64,000 nucleotides of DNA from Patulibacter americanus DSM 16676 (GCF_000420025.1 NZ_ATUD01000003.1:124001-188000), one strand, 5' to 3'; positions 48,874-58,783 are shown, counted from the first letter of the stretch. Numbers and translations: made by a program. The notes: a model not told the origin generated them from the sequence alone.

Positions 48874-49433
48874 GGACGGTCGCAGGCTTCCGCCCGGGGA
48901 CCCGCAGGGGCGCGGTGCTGGGTGTCGCCGCCGGAGCGCTGCTCCTCGTCCCGACGGCCGCTGCCGTGCCCACCGCGCGCGAGCTCGCGGACTCCGTGGA
49001 ACCGCTGACCGGGCCGGTCGGGGCGCTGGGCGGGCCCGGGGCGATCGTGCCGATGAACGAACGTACGCGCGACGGCACGGAGCGACTCGCAACCGACGTG
49101 CTGTTCGACTTCGACCGGGCGGTGCTGCGGCCGGCGGGGCGGCGTCAGGTCCTGCGTGTGGCGCGGGCCGGCCGGCGGCGGACCGGGACGCTGCGCGTCG
49201 TGGGGCACACGGACGGGCTGGGGAAGGACGGGTACAACCGCCGGCTGTCGCGCCAGCGGGCGCGGGCGGTGGCGGACGTCCTGCGCGGCGCGCTGGCCGA
49301 TGCCGTCCGGGTGCAGACGGCGGGGCGCGGCTCCGCGGACCCCGTGGCGCCGGAGACGACGCCCGGCGGGGACGACGATCCGGCGGCTCGCGCGCGCAAC
49401 CGGCGCGTCGAGCTGCGCTGGGCCCGGCCGTGA
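48870..49433 (+). CDS. OmpA-like C-terminal domain protein (exported)
   Basis: A 187-residue protein with a signal peptide (basic start, VLGVAAGALLLVPTAAAVPTA) and an OmpA-like peptidoglycan-binding domain: ATDVLFDFDRAVLRPAGRRQ, LRVVGHTDGLGKDGYNRRLSRQRARAVADVL and NRRVELRW. The Asp and Arg that contact diaminopimelate are in the HTDGLG and NRR segments. It likely holds the coupled lipoprotein, or a complex, to the cell wall. It is convergent with typA. Confidence 0.87.
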   Translation: MRTVAGFRPGTRRGAVLGVAAGALLLVPTAAAVPTARELADSVEPLTGPVGALGGPGAIVPMNERTRDGTERLATDVLFDFDRAVLRPAGRRQVLRVARAGRRRTGTLRVVGHTDGLGKDGYNRRLSRQRARAVADVLRGALADAVRVQTAGRGSADPVAPETTPGGDDDPAARARNRRVELRWARP

Positions 49434-49453
49434 GCCGGCCGGGCCCGCGGGGA

Positions 49454-51298
<1,845 letters not shown>

Positions 51299-51355
51299 TC
51301 CCGACGAAGGATACGGACCGCGGGCCTCGGGGTACCCGACCCCGTCCGCCGGTGC

Positions 51356-51384
51356 TTGACAGCGTCCGCGTTTGCGGGTAGTTC
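51356..51384 (+). promoter_or_regulatory. Housekeeping-type promoter TTGACA-N17-TAGTTC of the S1 protease gene
   Basis: A perfect -35 TTGACA (51356-51361) is followed after 17 bases by TAGTTC (51379-51384). This would give a leader of about 55 bases before ATG 51445. A GTTTGCGGGTAG string between them is too tightly spaced for a SigB promoter. Confidence 0.55.
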
Positions 51385-51444
51385 GCGCAGGTCTGCGGGT
51401 TCCTCCCGACGTGCGCCGCCGGTCGCCGCAGTACGCTCGCGTCC

Positions 51445-52299
51445 ATGACGGTGGCGACCGCACGGCCCCGCGGCGTGGCCGTTGCCCTCGCCGCGGCGGC
51501 CGCACTGGGAGTGGCGGGAGCGGCCGCCCCGACGCCCGCCGGGGCGATCATCGCCGGCACGCCGGAGGACCGGTCCGACCACCCGGCGGTGGTCACGCTC
51601 GCCCAGGCCTGCACCGCCACGCTGGTGGCGCCCGACCGCCTGCTCACCGCCGGGCACTGCGCCAGCCACGTTGTGCCCGGCCGCACGTCGGTGCTCGTCG
51701 GGGGCGAGCGCCTTCGCGTGTCGCGCATCGCCCGGCACCCCCGGTTCCAGTACCTCACCCCGGAGATCCCGGCCGAGCCGTACCGCGACGTCGCGCTCGT
51801 CGAGCTGGAGGCGCCCACCACCCGCGTCACACCGCTGCGCGTGTCCGGCCGGGCGGTGCGCCCCGGTGCCGACGTCACGCTCGTGGGCTTCGGCACGGGC
51901 GACGCCGACCGCCCGGGGAACTTCGGGGTGCTGCGCTCCGTGCGGCTCGTCGTCCTCGCCGACGGTGCCTGCCGGACCGGGCTCGATCGCGCGGCGGCCG
52001 GCCAGGGCAACCAATACCGCCCCGCGGTGATGCTCTGCACGGGCGACCCGGACGGCCGGGCGCCCTACGCCTCGGGATGCAACGGCGACTCGGGCGCCCC
52101 GCTCCTGCGCCGCACCCCCTCGGGCCGCCAGGTGATCGTCGGCGTCGACTCCTGGGGCGTGGCCTGCGGCGTCCGTGGCGGCGACCCCGAGGTCTTCTCC
52201 CGCGCCGCCGCCGAGCTGGCGTTCATCCGGGCCGCCGACCCGGGCTGGACCACGCGGCGGATCCCCGAGCCGCTCGAGCCGGGACCGCCGGCCCGTTAG
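51445..52299 (+). CDS. Secreted trypsin-like serine protease (S1 family)
   Basis: A 284-residue chymotrypsin-fold protease. The signal peptide ends near PAGA and the mature start IIAGTPED resembles the IVGG-type N-terminus. The catalytic triad is His-71 (LLTAGHCAS), Asp-115 (YRDVALVELE) and Ser-216 (GCNGDSGAPLL). Cysteines near 56/72 and 198/212 probably form the usual disulfides. A housekeeping promoter lies 60 bases upstream, so it is probably expressed constitutively. Confidence 0.9.
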   Translation: MTVATARPRGVAVALAAAAALGVAGAAAPTPAGAIIAGTPEDRSDHPAVVTLAQACTATLVAPDRLLTAGHCASHVVPGRTSVLVGGERLRVSRIARHPRFQYLTPEIPAEPYRDVALVELEAPTTRVTPLRVSGRAVRPGADVTLVGFGTGDADRPGNFGVLRSVRLVVLADGACRTGLDRAAAGQGNQYRPAVMLCTGDPDGRAPYASGCNGDSGAPLLRRTPSGRQVIVGVDSWGVACGVRGGDPEVFSRAAAELAFIRAADPGWTTRRIPEPLEPGPPAR

Positions 52300-52528
52300 G
52301 GGAGGCGGCGGCCGACACGGCCCCGCGCCGCCGAGGGTCAGGGGCGTGGGCGCCCGGCAGCCCCGGGAAGCGGCTGGCGGGTGGGGGTTGGCGGCGTCGT
52401 CCGACCGCGATGGGGGTCATGGCGCGGCACACGGACCCGGCGTCCGGGACCCGCGGGGACGTTGCTCGCCCCCGGCGCGCCCGTCGAGAACGCCGGCGTC
52501 TGTCGGTGGGGCGACGAGCCGTGCGGGC

Positions 52529-53434
52529 TCACGGCTTCTGGGAGGGGGCCTGCGGCACCCCGAGGGCCGGGCGGTACCGCTTCGACTCGGCGCCGCACGA
52601 GATCCGCTTCGGGACGACCCCGCCGCGCGAGCGACCGCAGTCGTGCATTCCGGCGGGGGTGCGGACGGTGACGACGGGCAGCGTCATCGCGCGAGTCGTG
52701 GTGCCGTTCGCGAACCGCCTCGTGGCGCCGGTCGACGTCAGCCATGAGACGTGATCCGTGCCCGCGAGGGCGGCTAGGGGAGCGACGAAGACGTTCTCTC
52801 GAACCGCAGTGTCGTACGCGCCGCCGCTCGGACGGTGGAAGCGGACGCGCGAGACGCCGTCGGGCACGAGGCCGCGGACGGTCTGGCCGGCGACGAGCAC
52901 CGCCTCACCGCTATTGAGCGCGGCGGTGGAGTAGCACTGTCGGCCCCCGTCATCCGCGGTCGGATCGCGGAGCGCGATCTGCAGGCACAGCGCGTCGGCG
53001 CTCGTGGCGGTGCGCGCGTCGACGGCCCGACCGCGCACGGTCGCCACCGGCACCACCACCGAGGAGGTGCCGTCCGGTGCGGGCACGACGCGGACGCCCT
53101 CAAGCTTCACGCCGACGTAGCGGCTCGACAACCAGGACAGTGCGGAGCGCGCCGCGGGGCCGCGATCCCCAGGCTCCTGCGGACGCCGCAGCACTCCGAG
53201 CATGGACGTCTGTGCGGCCGGCACGGCGCCCCGGGAGACCGTTGCGCGGTTGCCGTCCTCCCAGCCGAGCAGGGGAGCCCACAGCGACTGCGAGGCGACG
53301 GCCCCGCCCCCGAGGGAGACGACGGCGGCCGAGGTCAGTACCCCGAGCCGGAACCGCTGGGTGCGGCGGCGCCGGCGCGCGACCATCTGGTCGCTCGCGA
53401 CGACGAGCGCCTCTTGCAGCTGCGGCAGGATCAT
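52529..53434 (-). CDS. Single-pass membrane protein partner of the ECF sigma factor
   Basis: A 301-residue protein with a basic cytoplasmic start (VARRRRRTQRFR), one membrane helix (LGVLTSAAVVSLGGGAVA) and a large outside domain with four Cys (CLQIALRD, GGRQCYST, HDCGRS, ISCGAES). ATG 53434 overlaps the sigma gene stop as ATGA, the classical arrangement of an ECF sigma and its anti-sigma or regulator. No zinc anti-sigma motif (HxxxCxxC) is present and the cytoplasmic part is short (~30 residues), so it could instead be a target protein. Its family is unknown to me. Confidence 0.6.
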   Translation of the reverse strand: MILPQLQEALVVASDQMVARRRRRTQRFRLGVLTSAAVVSLGGGAVASQSLWAPLLGWEDGNRATVSRGAVPAAQTSMLGVLRRPQEPGDRGPAARSALSWLSSRYVGVKLEGVRVVPAPDGTSSVVVPVATVRGRAVDARTATSADALCLQIALRDPTADDGGRQCYSTAALNSGEAVLVAGQTVRGLVPDGVSRVRFHRPSGGAYDTAVRENVFVAPLAALAGTDHVSWLTSTGATRRFANGTTTRAMTLPVVTVRTPAGMHDCGRSRGGVVPKRISCGAESKRYRPALGVPQAPSQKP

Positions 53435-53991
53435 GCGATGTCTCCCAGGTCCTGCCGCAGGCGGGTGAGCCCGCGGCTGACGCGTTTGCGGATGACGCTC
53501 GAGGAGAGCGCCAGCCGTTCGGCCGTCTCGTCGTAGCTCTCCTCGTGCACGAAGCGGGCCATGATCGCCTCGCGCTGCTCGACCGGCAGCGCGTCGAGCG
53601 CGTCGTGCAGGTGGTCGTCCTCGCCCAGCGAGTCGATGCGGGCCAGGTCCGTGTCGTCGAGTTCGATGCGGGCCATGCCGAGCTTCTCCCTGGCCTTCTG
53701 CTCGACGGTGCCACGACGGGCACTGTCGACCAGGACGTGATGTGCGATGCCGAAGAGCCAGCCGACGGCCGTGCCCCGGTTCGGCTTGAACCGCGACCGG
53801 GACGCGAGCGCCCGGGCGAAGGTCTCCGCGGTCAGGTCGGCCGCCACCTCGGGCAGGCCGACGCGCCGACGGTGGTACGCGAGCACGGCGGGTTCGTACC
53901 GCGCGTAGAACTCCGCGAAGGCGGGGGTCGCGCGGTCGAGGCGCTTCTCTGCGACGAGGGCTTCGTCGCTGCGATCTCTCTCGCGGCTCAC
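53431..53991 (-). CDS. ECF-type sigma factor
   Basis: A 186-residue sigma factor. Region 2 is FAEFYARYEPAVLAYHRRRVGLPEVAADLTAETFARAL with AVGWLFGIAHHVLVD. Region 4 is LPVEQREAIMARFVHEESYDETAERLALSSSVIRKRVSRGLTRLR. The first ~20 residues are a charged tail. GTG 53991 is chosen; TACCCC lies just upstream on the minus strand. It is followed by the coupled membrane protein. Two secreted proteins are encoded upstream on the same strand and may be its targets. Confidence 0.87.
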   Translation of the reverse strand: MSRERDRSDEALVAEKRLDRATPAFAEFYARYEPAVLAYHRRRVGLPEVAADLTAETFARALASRSRFKPNRGTAVGWLFGIAHHVLVDSARRGTVEQKAREKLGMARIELDDTDLARIDSLGEDDHLHDALDALPVEQREAIMARFVHEESYDETAERLALSSSVIRKRVSRGLTRLRQDLGDIA

Positions 53992-54074
53992 TGTGGGGTA
54001 CTTCGCGCGGAACGCCGGATCTGTGACCGGCGATCCGCGGATCCGGCGGCGACGGCCGCCGGATCCCGCGCGGG

Positions 54075-54719
54075 TCAGCCCGTCGGGGCCACCGTACCGT
54101 CGGGCTCGGGGACCGGCGTCGTGGACCGGCCGTCCTCCGAGACCACGGTGACGCGCTCGGCGTCGGTCGTATCGGCGGACGCCACGCCCGAGGCGTCCGG
54201 CTGGACGACGTCCGTGGAGGCGTCGTCCTGAGTGACGACGAGCGTGCCACCGTCGGGCAGGAGCGTGGAGCTCGACGACTCGTCGGACCCGACCTGCTGC
54301 AGGGTCACGCCGTCCTCGGCCGCGGCGGCGGTGGTCTGGCACGTCGTGCCGTAGACCCCGGCGGCGTCCGGGACCACGAGGCAGATCACCCCGCGGCCCG
54401 GGACGACCCAGCCCTTGCCCGTCGGGGTCCGGATCGCGCGGGAGAGCCCGGCGTTGCGGCCGAAGCGGCTCGGCCCGGCCATGGCCGCAGCGATGTCGGC
54501 CGGCATGGCGTCGCTCGGTCGCTGGGGGCGACGCATCACCTGGAACGCGGCGGCCTGCGCCGGCTCGATGGCTCCGATCACCGGCGTCATCGCCAGTGGC
54601 GACGGGGAGGCGACGGGGGCGTCGTCGACGCCGTTCGACGCGATGGCCGATCCGCCGACGGCCAGGACGGCAGCGGTGCTCGTCGTCGCGAGCAGCGTGG
54701 TGACTCGACGCGTCAGCAT
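54075..54719 (-). CDS. Secreted protein of unknown function (214 aa)
   Basis: Signal peptide (LTRRVTTLLATTSTAAVLAVGGSAIA). The mature part has a helical first half (FQVMRRPQRPSDAMPADIAAAM), a conserved-looking GKGWVVPGRGVICLVVPDAAGVYGTTC with two Cys, and a tail of acidic Ser/Thr/Asp-rich segments. I do not recognise a family. ATG 54719 overlaps the stop of the upstream secreted-protein gene by 7 bases, so both are co-translated. They lie beside the ECF sigma gene, which suggests shared regulation. Confidence 0.65.
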   Translation of the reverse strand: MLTRRVTTLLATTSTAAVLAVGGSAIASNGVDDAPVASPSPLAMTPVIGAIEPAQAAAFQVMRRPQRPSDAMPADIAAAMAGPSRFGRNAGLSRAIRTPTGKGWVVPGRGVICLVVPDAAGVYGTTCQTTAAAAEDGVTLQQVGSDESSSSTLLPDGGTLVVTQDDASTDVVQPDASGVASADTTDAERVTVVSEDGRSTTPVPEPDGTVAPTG

Positions 54720-55099
54720 CCTTCGGTCCTCTCGCCGTAGGAGGAGAGTCCTTCGATCCGCAGCGCCTGCGAGGCGCCGTTCACGATGAGGGGGTAGAGC
54801 AGCGCGCCCGTGAAGCCCTTGCACGTGTACCCCGGGCCCCACAGGACCCCGCCGGCGGTGAGGTTGTCGAACGAGCCGGTCGGGCTGGCGCCCGCGCCCA
54901 CCCAGGTGTTGGTGTCGTTCCACACGGAGACGGCCCGGAGCGAATGCCGCTGACCGGCGCAGCCGTGGCCGGAGGGCAAGGAGCAGGCGAACTCGTCGTA
55001 CGCCGCGTGCGACGTGGATGCTCCGGCCAGCACGAGCGTGAAGGTCGAGGCGGCCAAGACCAGAAGGTGCTGCAGCCTTCGGGAAGTCGAGATGGTCAT
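54713..55099 (-). CDS. Small secreted cysteine-containing protein (128 aa)
   Basis: Signal peptide (basic start, HLLVLAASTFTLVLAGASTSHA) and a mature chain with four Cys (DEFACSLPSGHGC, GYTCKGF and a final Cys at the very C-terminus). Two disulfides are likely. Family unknown. ATG 55099 lies 23 residues before the predicted cleavage; a purine-rich AGAAAG is upstream. First gene of the secreted-protein pair and preceded by a 305-base divergent region. Confidence 0.6.
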   Translation of the reverse strand: MTISTSRRLQHLLVLAASTFTLVLAGASTSHAAYDEFACSLPSGHGCAGQRHSLRAVSVWNDTNTWVGAGASPTGSFDNLTAGGVLWGPGYTCKGFTGALLYPLIVNGASQALRIEGLSSYGERTEGC

Positions 55100-55404
55100 C
55101 TGGGGCTTTCTGATCGGAGACTGGGGGTCACGTGCGGGGACGAAAGTAGGGTCCTCCAAACGCCCCGAGCCGCAGAACTCGACGAACGTGCGGTTCTGTC
55201 GACGGATGGCATTGTGTCTGTCCCTCCGAGCGGACGAACGTCCGACGGATCCGGGCGAATCGTGGCCGGAATGTTGCCGAGCGGGCGCCCGCCGCCGCGC
55301 GCGCGAAGCGGCGTGGATGGTCATCTTCAGGTTCTCGGCCGGCGGCCGATGAACGACTTTCGGCGCCGCGGTCACAAATCCGGATCCTGCTGCGAACAGG
55401 GGGC
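55100..55404. other. 305-base divergent intergenic region before the secreted-protein and sigma2-like genes
   Basis: No supported gene. It is less GC-rich than its surroundings. It holds GAAC-GTGCG-GTTC (about 55182-55194) and GGACG-AA-CGTCC (about 55231-55242) as short inverted repeats that could bind regulators. AGGGGG before ATG 55405 serves as Shine-Dalgarno for the plus-strand gene. Confidence 0.4.
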
Positions 55405-55872
55405 ATGGACGAGCGGCACACGTGGGACGACGCGCGGCTGTTGGCCGACACGGAGCACCCCGACGCGACCTTCATCGCCTTCTACCGGCGCCACGCGACG
55501 AGCGTGCTCGCCTTCTACGCGCGCCGCAACGTCGACGCGACCCGGGCCGCCGAGCTGACCGCCGCCGTCTTCGCCGCCGCGCTGCGTGGGCGCTACGGCG
55601 TCGGGGCCACGCGCCAGACCGCCGCCCCCTGGCTCCACGCCCTCGCGTGCGCCGAGCTGGCGCGCGAGACCCGGGCGGGCGGCCGGCTCCAGCGCGCCCT
55701 CAGCTCCCGCCGCGTCCCGCACGTGGAGCTCGACGTGCGCGACCGGGTGGAGTACGCGACCCTCGCCTTCGGCCCGTTCGACGTCCTGGACGTCCTGGCC
55801 GAGCGCCCCCGTTCGCGGCGCCCCGCCCCGCGCAGCTGGCGTGCGCATCGCACCGAGGACGCGCGTGGCTGA
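55405..55872 (+). CDS. Sigma-70 region-2-only protein (ECF-like, lacking region 4)
   Basis: A 155-residue protein whose first ~90 residues (TFIAFYRRHATSVLAFYARRNVDATRAAELTAAVFAAAL, then TAAPWLHALACAELARE) follow ECF sigma region 2. No region 4 helix-turn-helix follows; the chain ends in Arg/Pro-rich sequence. It could be a truncated sigma, a co-regulator working with a separate region-4 protein, or a competitor for core polymerase. The -10-binding residues are not well preserved. Its stop overlaps the next start by 8 bases. Confidence 0.6.
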   Translation: MDERHTWDDARLLADTEHPDATFIAFYRRHATSVLAFYARRNVDATRAAELTAAVFAAALRGRYGVGATRQTAAPWLHALACAELARETRAGGRLQRALSSRRVPHVELDVRDRVEYATLAFGPFDVLDVLAERPRSRRPAPRSWRAHRTEDARG

Positions 55873-56119
55873 GCGCGTCAGCGCGCCGGCGGGACGCCGG
55901 TCATCACCCCTTCCACGACCGCGCTCCGCCTGGCAGGGCGTCGAGCCGACCGACCTCCCGGTCGTGGACGGCAACGGCTGGTCGCCCATGGCGAGCGAGC
56001 AGCCGATGCACCACTACGTCGAGCAGCTCGAGGGGCATCTCGAGCGCACAGCGAAGCGTCGACCGCTCCGCACCCTCCCCGGCCGCCTGGCGCGGTCACT
56101 GCTCGGCCGGCCCGACTGA
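55865..56119 (+). CDS. Hypothetical 84-residue protein coupled to the sigma2-like gene
   Basis: GTG 55865 begins inside the end of the upstream gene. The protein has a basic Pro/Arg start, a Trp/Asp segment (WQGVEPTDLPVVDGNGW) and an amphipathic helix (MHHYVEQLEGHLERTAKRR). No signal or membrane segment. Family unknown. Coding is supported by the frame staying open and by the overlap only, so I am moderately sure. Confidence 0.45.
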   Translation: MAERVSAPAGRRSSPLPRPRSAWQGVEPTDLPVVDGNGWSPMASEQPMHHYVEQLEGHLERTAKRRPLRTLPGRLARSLLGRPD

Positions 56120-56236
56120 TCCCCCCGGGCCACCCCGGTGTCGTCGGCTGCTGATCCCCCCGGCCGGCGACACCCCACCACCGTCCGCACGCGGCGCGCG
56201 CCCGTCCCGCCGCGTGCGGACCCCTGGGCGACCCCA

Positions 56237-56274
56237 AACTGGTTTGCTAAAGTAATTAGCAGTGCAAACCAGTT
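56237..56274. promoter_or_regulatory. MarR operator: nested inverted repeats over the start of the MarR gene
   Basis: AACTGGTTTGC (56237-56247) and GCAAACCAGTT (56264-56274) are perfect 11-base arms. Between them GCTAA and TTAGC (56246-56260) form an inner repeat. The right arm includes the GTG start at 56262 and the AT-rich middle (TAATTA) is a likely -10, so a bound dimer would block a leaderless promoter. Confidence 0.7.
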
Positions 56275-56729
56275 CGACCGTCCCGGCCCGCGAGGGCACC
56301 CCCGAGATCGCCGCGCACCTGCGGCTCGTGATCACGCGCGCCGCGCGGCGCCTGCGGACGGAGGCGAGCGCCGGCCTCGGTCCGTCCCTCGGCGCCGCGC
56401 TCGCGACGATCGAGCGGTTCGGTCCCCTCACGCCGAGCGAGGTCGCCGAGCGCGAGGGCATCCAGCGTCCCTCCGCCACCCGCCTGGTGGCGCGGCTGGA
56501 GGAGGAGGGGCTCGTCGCCCGGCAGCGGGACCCGCACGACGGCCGCTCGTTCCGCGTCGCGGCGACGGAGGCCGGCGCGGAGCACCTGCGCGAGGTCCGC
56601 TCCCGCAAGGACGCGTTCCTGGCGGAGCGGATCGCCGCGCTTCAGCCCGAGGAGCGCGCCGTCCTGGACCGCGCCGCCGACCTCCTCGAGCGCGTGCTCG
56701 AGGACCCCGACCGAGAGGAGCGCCGTTGA
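56262..56729 (+). CDS. MarR family transcriptional regulator (copy 1)
   Basis: A 155-residue winged-helix regulator. ALATIERFGPLTPSEVAEREGIQRPSATRLVARLEEEGLVAR is the DNA-binding helix-turn-helix, and DPHDGRSFRVAATEAGAEHL is the wing. GTG 56262 lies inside the operator repeat. It is followed by an MFS exporter gene with a TTGA overlap. The pair is a classical MarR-efflux module that probably responds to a toxic aromatic or lipophilic compound. Confidence 0.88.
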   Translation: MQTSSTVPAREGTPEIAAHLRLVITRAARRLRTEASAGLGPSLGAALATIERFGPLTPSEVAEREGIQRPSATRLVARLEEEGLVARQRDPHDGRSFRVAATEAGAEHLREVRSRKDAFLAERIAALQPEERAVLDRAADLLERVLEDPDREERR

Positions 56730-57994
56730 CCCGCGCCATCCACCGCACCTTCGACTCGCTGCACGTCCCGAACTACCGGCGCTACTTCGCCGGGCAGGTC
56801 GTGTCCGTCTCCGGCAACTGGATCCAGAACGTCGCCGCGATGTGGCTCATGGTCCAGCTCACGGGCGACGGGCTCGCCGTCGGGCTGACGGCCGCGCTGC
56901 AGTTCCTTCCGCTGATGCTGTTCGGCGCGTGGGGCGGCCTGCTCGCCGACCGCGTCGACAAGCGGCGGCTGCTCATCGGCACGCAGATCGGTCTGATGAT
57001 CCCGGCGATCGTGCTCGCCGTGACGACCTTCGCCGGCGCGGTGACCCCGCTGATCATCTACGTGATGGTGTTCCTGCGGGGCACCGCGATGGCGATCGAC
57101 AACCCTGCGCGCCAGGCGCTGCCGATCGAGCTCGTGGGCCCGGAGCGGGTCGTGAACGCGGTGGCGCTCAACAGCGTCGTCATCCAGAGCTCGCGAATCA
57201 TCGGCCCGGGTATCGCGGGCCTGCTGATCGCGGTCGTCGGCATCGCCTGGTGCTTCGTCGTCGACGCCCTCTCCTTCGTGGCGATGATCGTCGCGCTCCT
57301 GCGGCTCGACCCGACGCAGATGGGCGAGGCGCCCCGCAGCGCCCGGCACAAGGGCGCACTGCGCGAGGGCGTCCGCTACGTCCGCGGGGCGCCGGCGCTG
57401 CTGATCCCGCTGGCCATGATGGGCGTGATCGGGCTGCTCTCCTTCAACTTCCAGATCGTCCTGCCGCTCATGGCGCACGAGACCTGGAAGGGCACGGCGA
57501 CGACGTTCACCCTGCTGACGATGACGATGGCCGTCGGCTCCGTCGTCGGAGCGCTCGTGGCCGGCAACCGCCGCGAGATCACCCCGCGGCTGCTGGTCGG
57601 CTCCGCCACCCTGTTCGGGGTCTTCCAGCTGCTCGCCGCGTTCGCGCCCACCCTCCCGCTGCAGCTGCTGCCGCTCGTGCTGCTGGGCATGGCGTCCGTC
57701 ACGTTCTCCGCCGGCGTCAACTCGACGCTGCAGCTGCAGGTGGACCCCGCCATGCGGGGCCGCGTCATGGCGCTCTACTCCCTCGTGTTCCTCGGGTCGA
57801 CGCCGATCGGCGCGCCGCTGGTGGGCTGGATCGCGGGATGGGCGGGACCGCGCACGGGCATGGCCATCGGTGGCCTCGCCGCCCTGGCCGCGGCCGGGGG
57901 TGCTGCCTGGGCCTACCGGCGTGTGGCGTCGCGGGCCGCCGGGTCCGAGGCGGCTGCGCCCCCGCGGGCAGCCGGCGTGGTCCGGCACGCCTAG
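56726..57994 (+). CDS. MFS transporter (MFS_3 / enterobactin-exporter-like)
   Basis: A 422-residue exporter with about 12 helices. VPNYRRYFAGQVVSVSGNWIQNVAAMWL, GAWGGLLADRVDKRRLLIGTQ, FLRGTAMAIDNPARQALPIELVG and LQVDPAMRGRVMALYSLVFLGSTPIGAPLVGW are typical of the MFS_3 group. TTG 56726 is the start, with GAGAGGAG upstream and overlap with the MarR stop. It probably pumps out the MarR ligand. Confidence 0.87.
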   Translation: MTRAIHRTFDSLHVPNYRRYFAGQVVSVSGNWIQNVAAMWLMVQLTGDGLAVGLTAALQFLPLMLFGAWGGLLADRVDKRRLLIGTQIGLMIPAIVLAVTTFAGAVTPLIIYVMVFLRGTAMAIDNPARQALPIELVGPERVVNAVALNSVVIQSSRIIGPGIAGLLIAVVGIAWCFVVDALSFVAMIVALLRLDPTQMGEAPRSARHKGALREGVRYVRGAPALLIPLAMMGVIGLLSFNFQIVLPLMAHETWKGTATTFTLLTMTMAVGSVVGALVAGNRREITPRLLVGSATLFGVFQLLAAFAPTLPLQLLPLVLLGMASVTFSAGVNSTLQLQVDPAMRGRVMALYSLVFLGSTPIGAPLVGWIAGWAGPRTGMAIGGLAALAAAGGAAWAYRRVASRAAGSEAAAPPRAAGVVRHA

Positions 57995-58089
57995 GGCGCT
58001 CGACCCGCCGCGGACACCCGCGGTGCCGCCAGCCAGGGCCCCCACGCCTGGGTCGCGCAGCCCGCTGGGGGTGGCCGAGCATCGCGCCG

Positions 58090-58119
58090 CCGGTCGAGCC
58101 CCCGAGGGCACCCGACCGG
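58090..58119. terminator. Hairpin between convergent MFS and NAD(P)-binding genes
   Basis: CCGGTCG (58090-58096) pairs with CGACCGG (58113-58119), and inside it GCCC pairs with GGGC. It lies between two convergent genes and is a good candidate for a two-way terminator. Confidence 0.5.
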
Positions 58120-58139
58120 TGGGAGCGCACGCCCGCCCG

Positions 58140-58781
58140 TCAGCGCGCCGCGACCGTGAACGACCCGCGGCGGTGCCGCGGGTGCTCGGCCTCGTCGAGC
58201 AGGGCGACGGCCAGGTCCTCCGTGGCGATCCGGGACACGCCGTCGGCGTCCATGAGGAGCTCGCTGCCGCCGAGCCGGTACTGGCCGGTGCGCTCCCCCG
58301 GCTCGAGGATCGCGGGCGGACAGACGACGGACCAGTCGACCCCCACGGACGCTCGGCAGGCGTCGAGCTGGGCCACGGACCCCAGGGCGATGTCGCGCCA
58401 CGCCGTGGGGACGAAGCGCGGGTCGTCCACGACCCGGGTGGACGTGCCGGAGACGGTGAGGCCGCCTGCCCCGCCCACGACGAGCAGGCGGGCGGTGAGG
58501 CCGTCCAGGGCCCGCAGCACCCCTCGGGTGGTGTCCGCGAGCCCACCCTCGCGCCCCGGCCCCGGACGGATCGCGAGCACCACGACGTCGTGGTCGGCCG
58601 CGAGGGCGGCCACGAACGTGGCGTCGCCCGCGTCGCCCGCGCGCGCGGTGACGCCCGCGGGCAGGTCGCCGAGTCGGGTGGTGTCGCGGGCGACGGCGGT
58701 CACGTCGTGGCCGCGGGCAGCGGCCTCCGCGGTGACGCGGCGGCCGACGTGGCCGGCGGCACCGATGATGGAGATGCGCAT
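58140..58781 (-). CDS. NAD(P)H-binding atypical SDR (NmrA/YhfK-like)
   Basis: A 213-residue protein with the extended-SDR start ISIIGAAGHVGRRVTAEAAARGHDVTAVAR (GxxGxxG) and the late VDWSVVCPPAILEPGERTGQYRLG segment. There is no classical YxxxK active site, as in NmrA/YwnB-type NAD(P)-binding proteins that may sense redox state. ATG 58781 lies 2 bases after the stop of the DMT transporter gene, so both are one unit under the MarR operator at 59739-59799. Confidence 0.82.
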   Translation of the reverse strand: MRISIIGAAGHVGRRVTAEAAARGHDVTAVARDTTRLGDLPAGVTARAGDAGDATFVAALAADHDVVVLAIRPGPGREGGLADTTRGVLRALDGLTARLLVVGGAGGLTVSGTSTRVVDDPRFVPTAWRDIALGSVAQLDACRASVGVDWSVVCPPAILEPGERTGQYRLGGSELLMDADGVSRIATEDLAVALLDEAEHPRHRRGSFTVAAR

Positions 58782-58783
58782 GA

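Noticed and set aside
51371-51380. GTTTGCGGGTA as a possible SigB promoter before the protease gene
   Set aside because: GTTT and GGGTA are only two bases apart. A perfect TTGACA with a TAGTTC at 17 bases fits better.
52300-52528. Small open frames between the S1 protease and the ECF membrane protein genes
   Set aside because: All lack start-site signals and domain features. Only a CCCGG-CGT-CCGGG hairpin (about 52436-52448), a possible terminator of convergent genes, is worth noting.
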